The position numbers were made by a program, and so were the translations under genes. The notes under the pieces are model-generated. The model was not told the DNA's origin. It did no database searches and was given only the letters and a program-made list of their open reading frames with translations. A DNA stretch of 5,421 bases from Crenothrix polyspora (GTDB lineage: Bacteria > Pseudomonadota > Gammaproteobacteria > Methylococcales > Methylomonadaceae), in assembly GCA_945903675.1 (NCBI GenBank), contig CAMDOP010000232.1, forward strand, positions 1-5,421, read 5' to 3'. Shown piece after piece: positions 5,234-5,421 of this stretch. The number at the start of each line of letters is the position of its first letter. Position 1 is the first letter of the stretch.

Positions 5234-5421
5234 ATGTCGTCGTTGACAACCTCAAAAGCGTGGATTGCCTTACAAAATCATTATGAACTAACCAAAAATG
5301 ATAGTCTGCGTGATGCTTTCAAAAAAGACATCAATCGGTTCGACAAGTTTTCTATCCAATTTAATGAAATTCTTTTTGATTATTCCAAAAACAGAATAAC
5401 AGAGCAAACCAAGACATTATT
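5234..5421 (+). CDS. pgi: Glucose-6-phosphate isomerase, N-terminal fragment
   Basis: The first 62 codons are present and the gene runs off the right edge. The translation has the usual N-terminus of proteobacterial Pgi: the AWIALQNHY segment (residues 9-17), then RDAFKKDINRFDKFS and, decisively, FDYSKNRITEQT (48-59), which matches the family's DYSKNR-x-T-x-E/Q-T signature. Pgi interconverts glucose 6-phosphate and fructose 6-phosphate in the cytoplasm. It serves glycolysis, gluconeogenesis and, in methylotrophs, the ribulose monophosphate cycle. The ATG has GGAG at 5222-5225, 8 bases upstream. The active-site residues lie beyond the window. It is transcribed away from all other genes here, and the inverted and direct repeats just upstream may regulate it. 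Confidence 0.93.
   Translation, partial: MSSLTTSKAWIALQNHYELTKNDSLRDAFKKDINRFDKFSIQFNEILFDYSKNRITEQTKTL

Overview
The window looks like ordinary chromosome from an AT-rich (roughly 40% GC by eye) Gram-negative proteobacterium, most likely a gammaproteobacterium. The evidence is two lipopolysaccharide-core type glycosyltransferases, a YqaA/DedA-type inner-membrane protein, a Tat-exported desulfoferrodoxin-like protein and a glucose-6-phosphate isomerase N-terminus of proteobacterial type. A methylotroph, methanotroph or chemolithotroph would fit the copper-protein pair, but the window cannot prove this. No mobile element, tRNA, rRNA or CRISPR array was seen.

Layout. Seven genes lie on the minus strand, so they are transcribed from right to left. 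In order of transcription they are: a small periplasmic protein with a C-terminal membrane anchor (4188-4802); a membrane-anchored cupredoxin with a Met/His-rich N-terminus (3146-4054); YqaA (2660-3085); an unrecognised multi-pass membrane protein (1829-2614, GTG start); a Tat-signal superoxide-reductase-like protein (1330-1758); a GT9 heptosyltransferase of the WaaQ/RfaQ type (152-1243, TTG start); and the N-terminus of a GT4 glycosyltransferase (1-155), which overlaps the heptosyltransferase by 4 bases. The only plus-strand gene is the 5' end of pgi (5234-5421). It diverges from the minus-strand block across a 431-base intergenic region that holds a perfect 12-bp palindrome, two further near-copies of it and a 9-bp inverted repeat.

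Organisation. Rho-independent terminators on the minus strand follow both the anchored periplasmic gene and the cupredoxin gene. These two therefore look like separately tuned units, with yqaA and the genes after it expressed from weak promoters or by read-through. Heptosyltransferase and GT4 are translationally coupled and act on the lipopolysaccharide core. The cupredoxin and its neighbour are both exported and both anchored by one C-terminal helix, which suggests a shared job at the outer face of the inner membrane.

The most interesting part is this pair. The cupredoxin keeps a complete type 1 copper ligand set of multicopper-oxidase style (H111, C155, H160, M165), while two of the expected trinuclear-cluster histidines are replaced (M114, D156). 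Its neighbour is predicted to start with histidine after signal-peptide cleavage, as in CopC and other histidine-brace copper proteins. A copper-handling or electron-transfer module is a reasonable hypothesis but is not shown by sequence alone.
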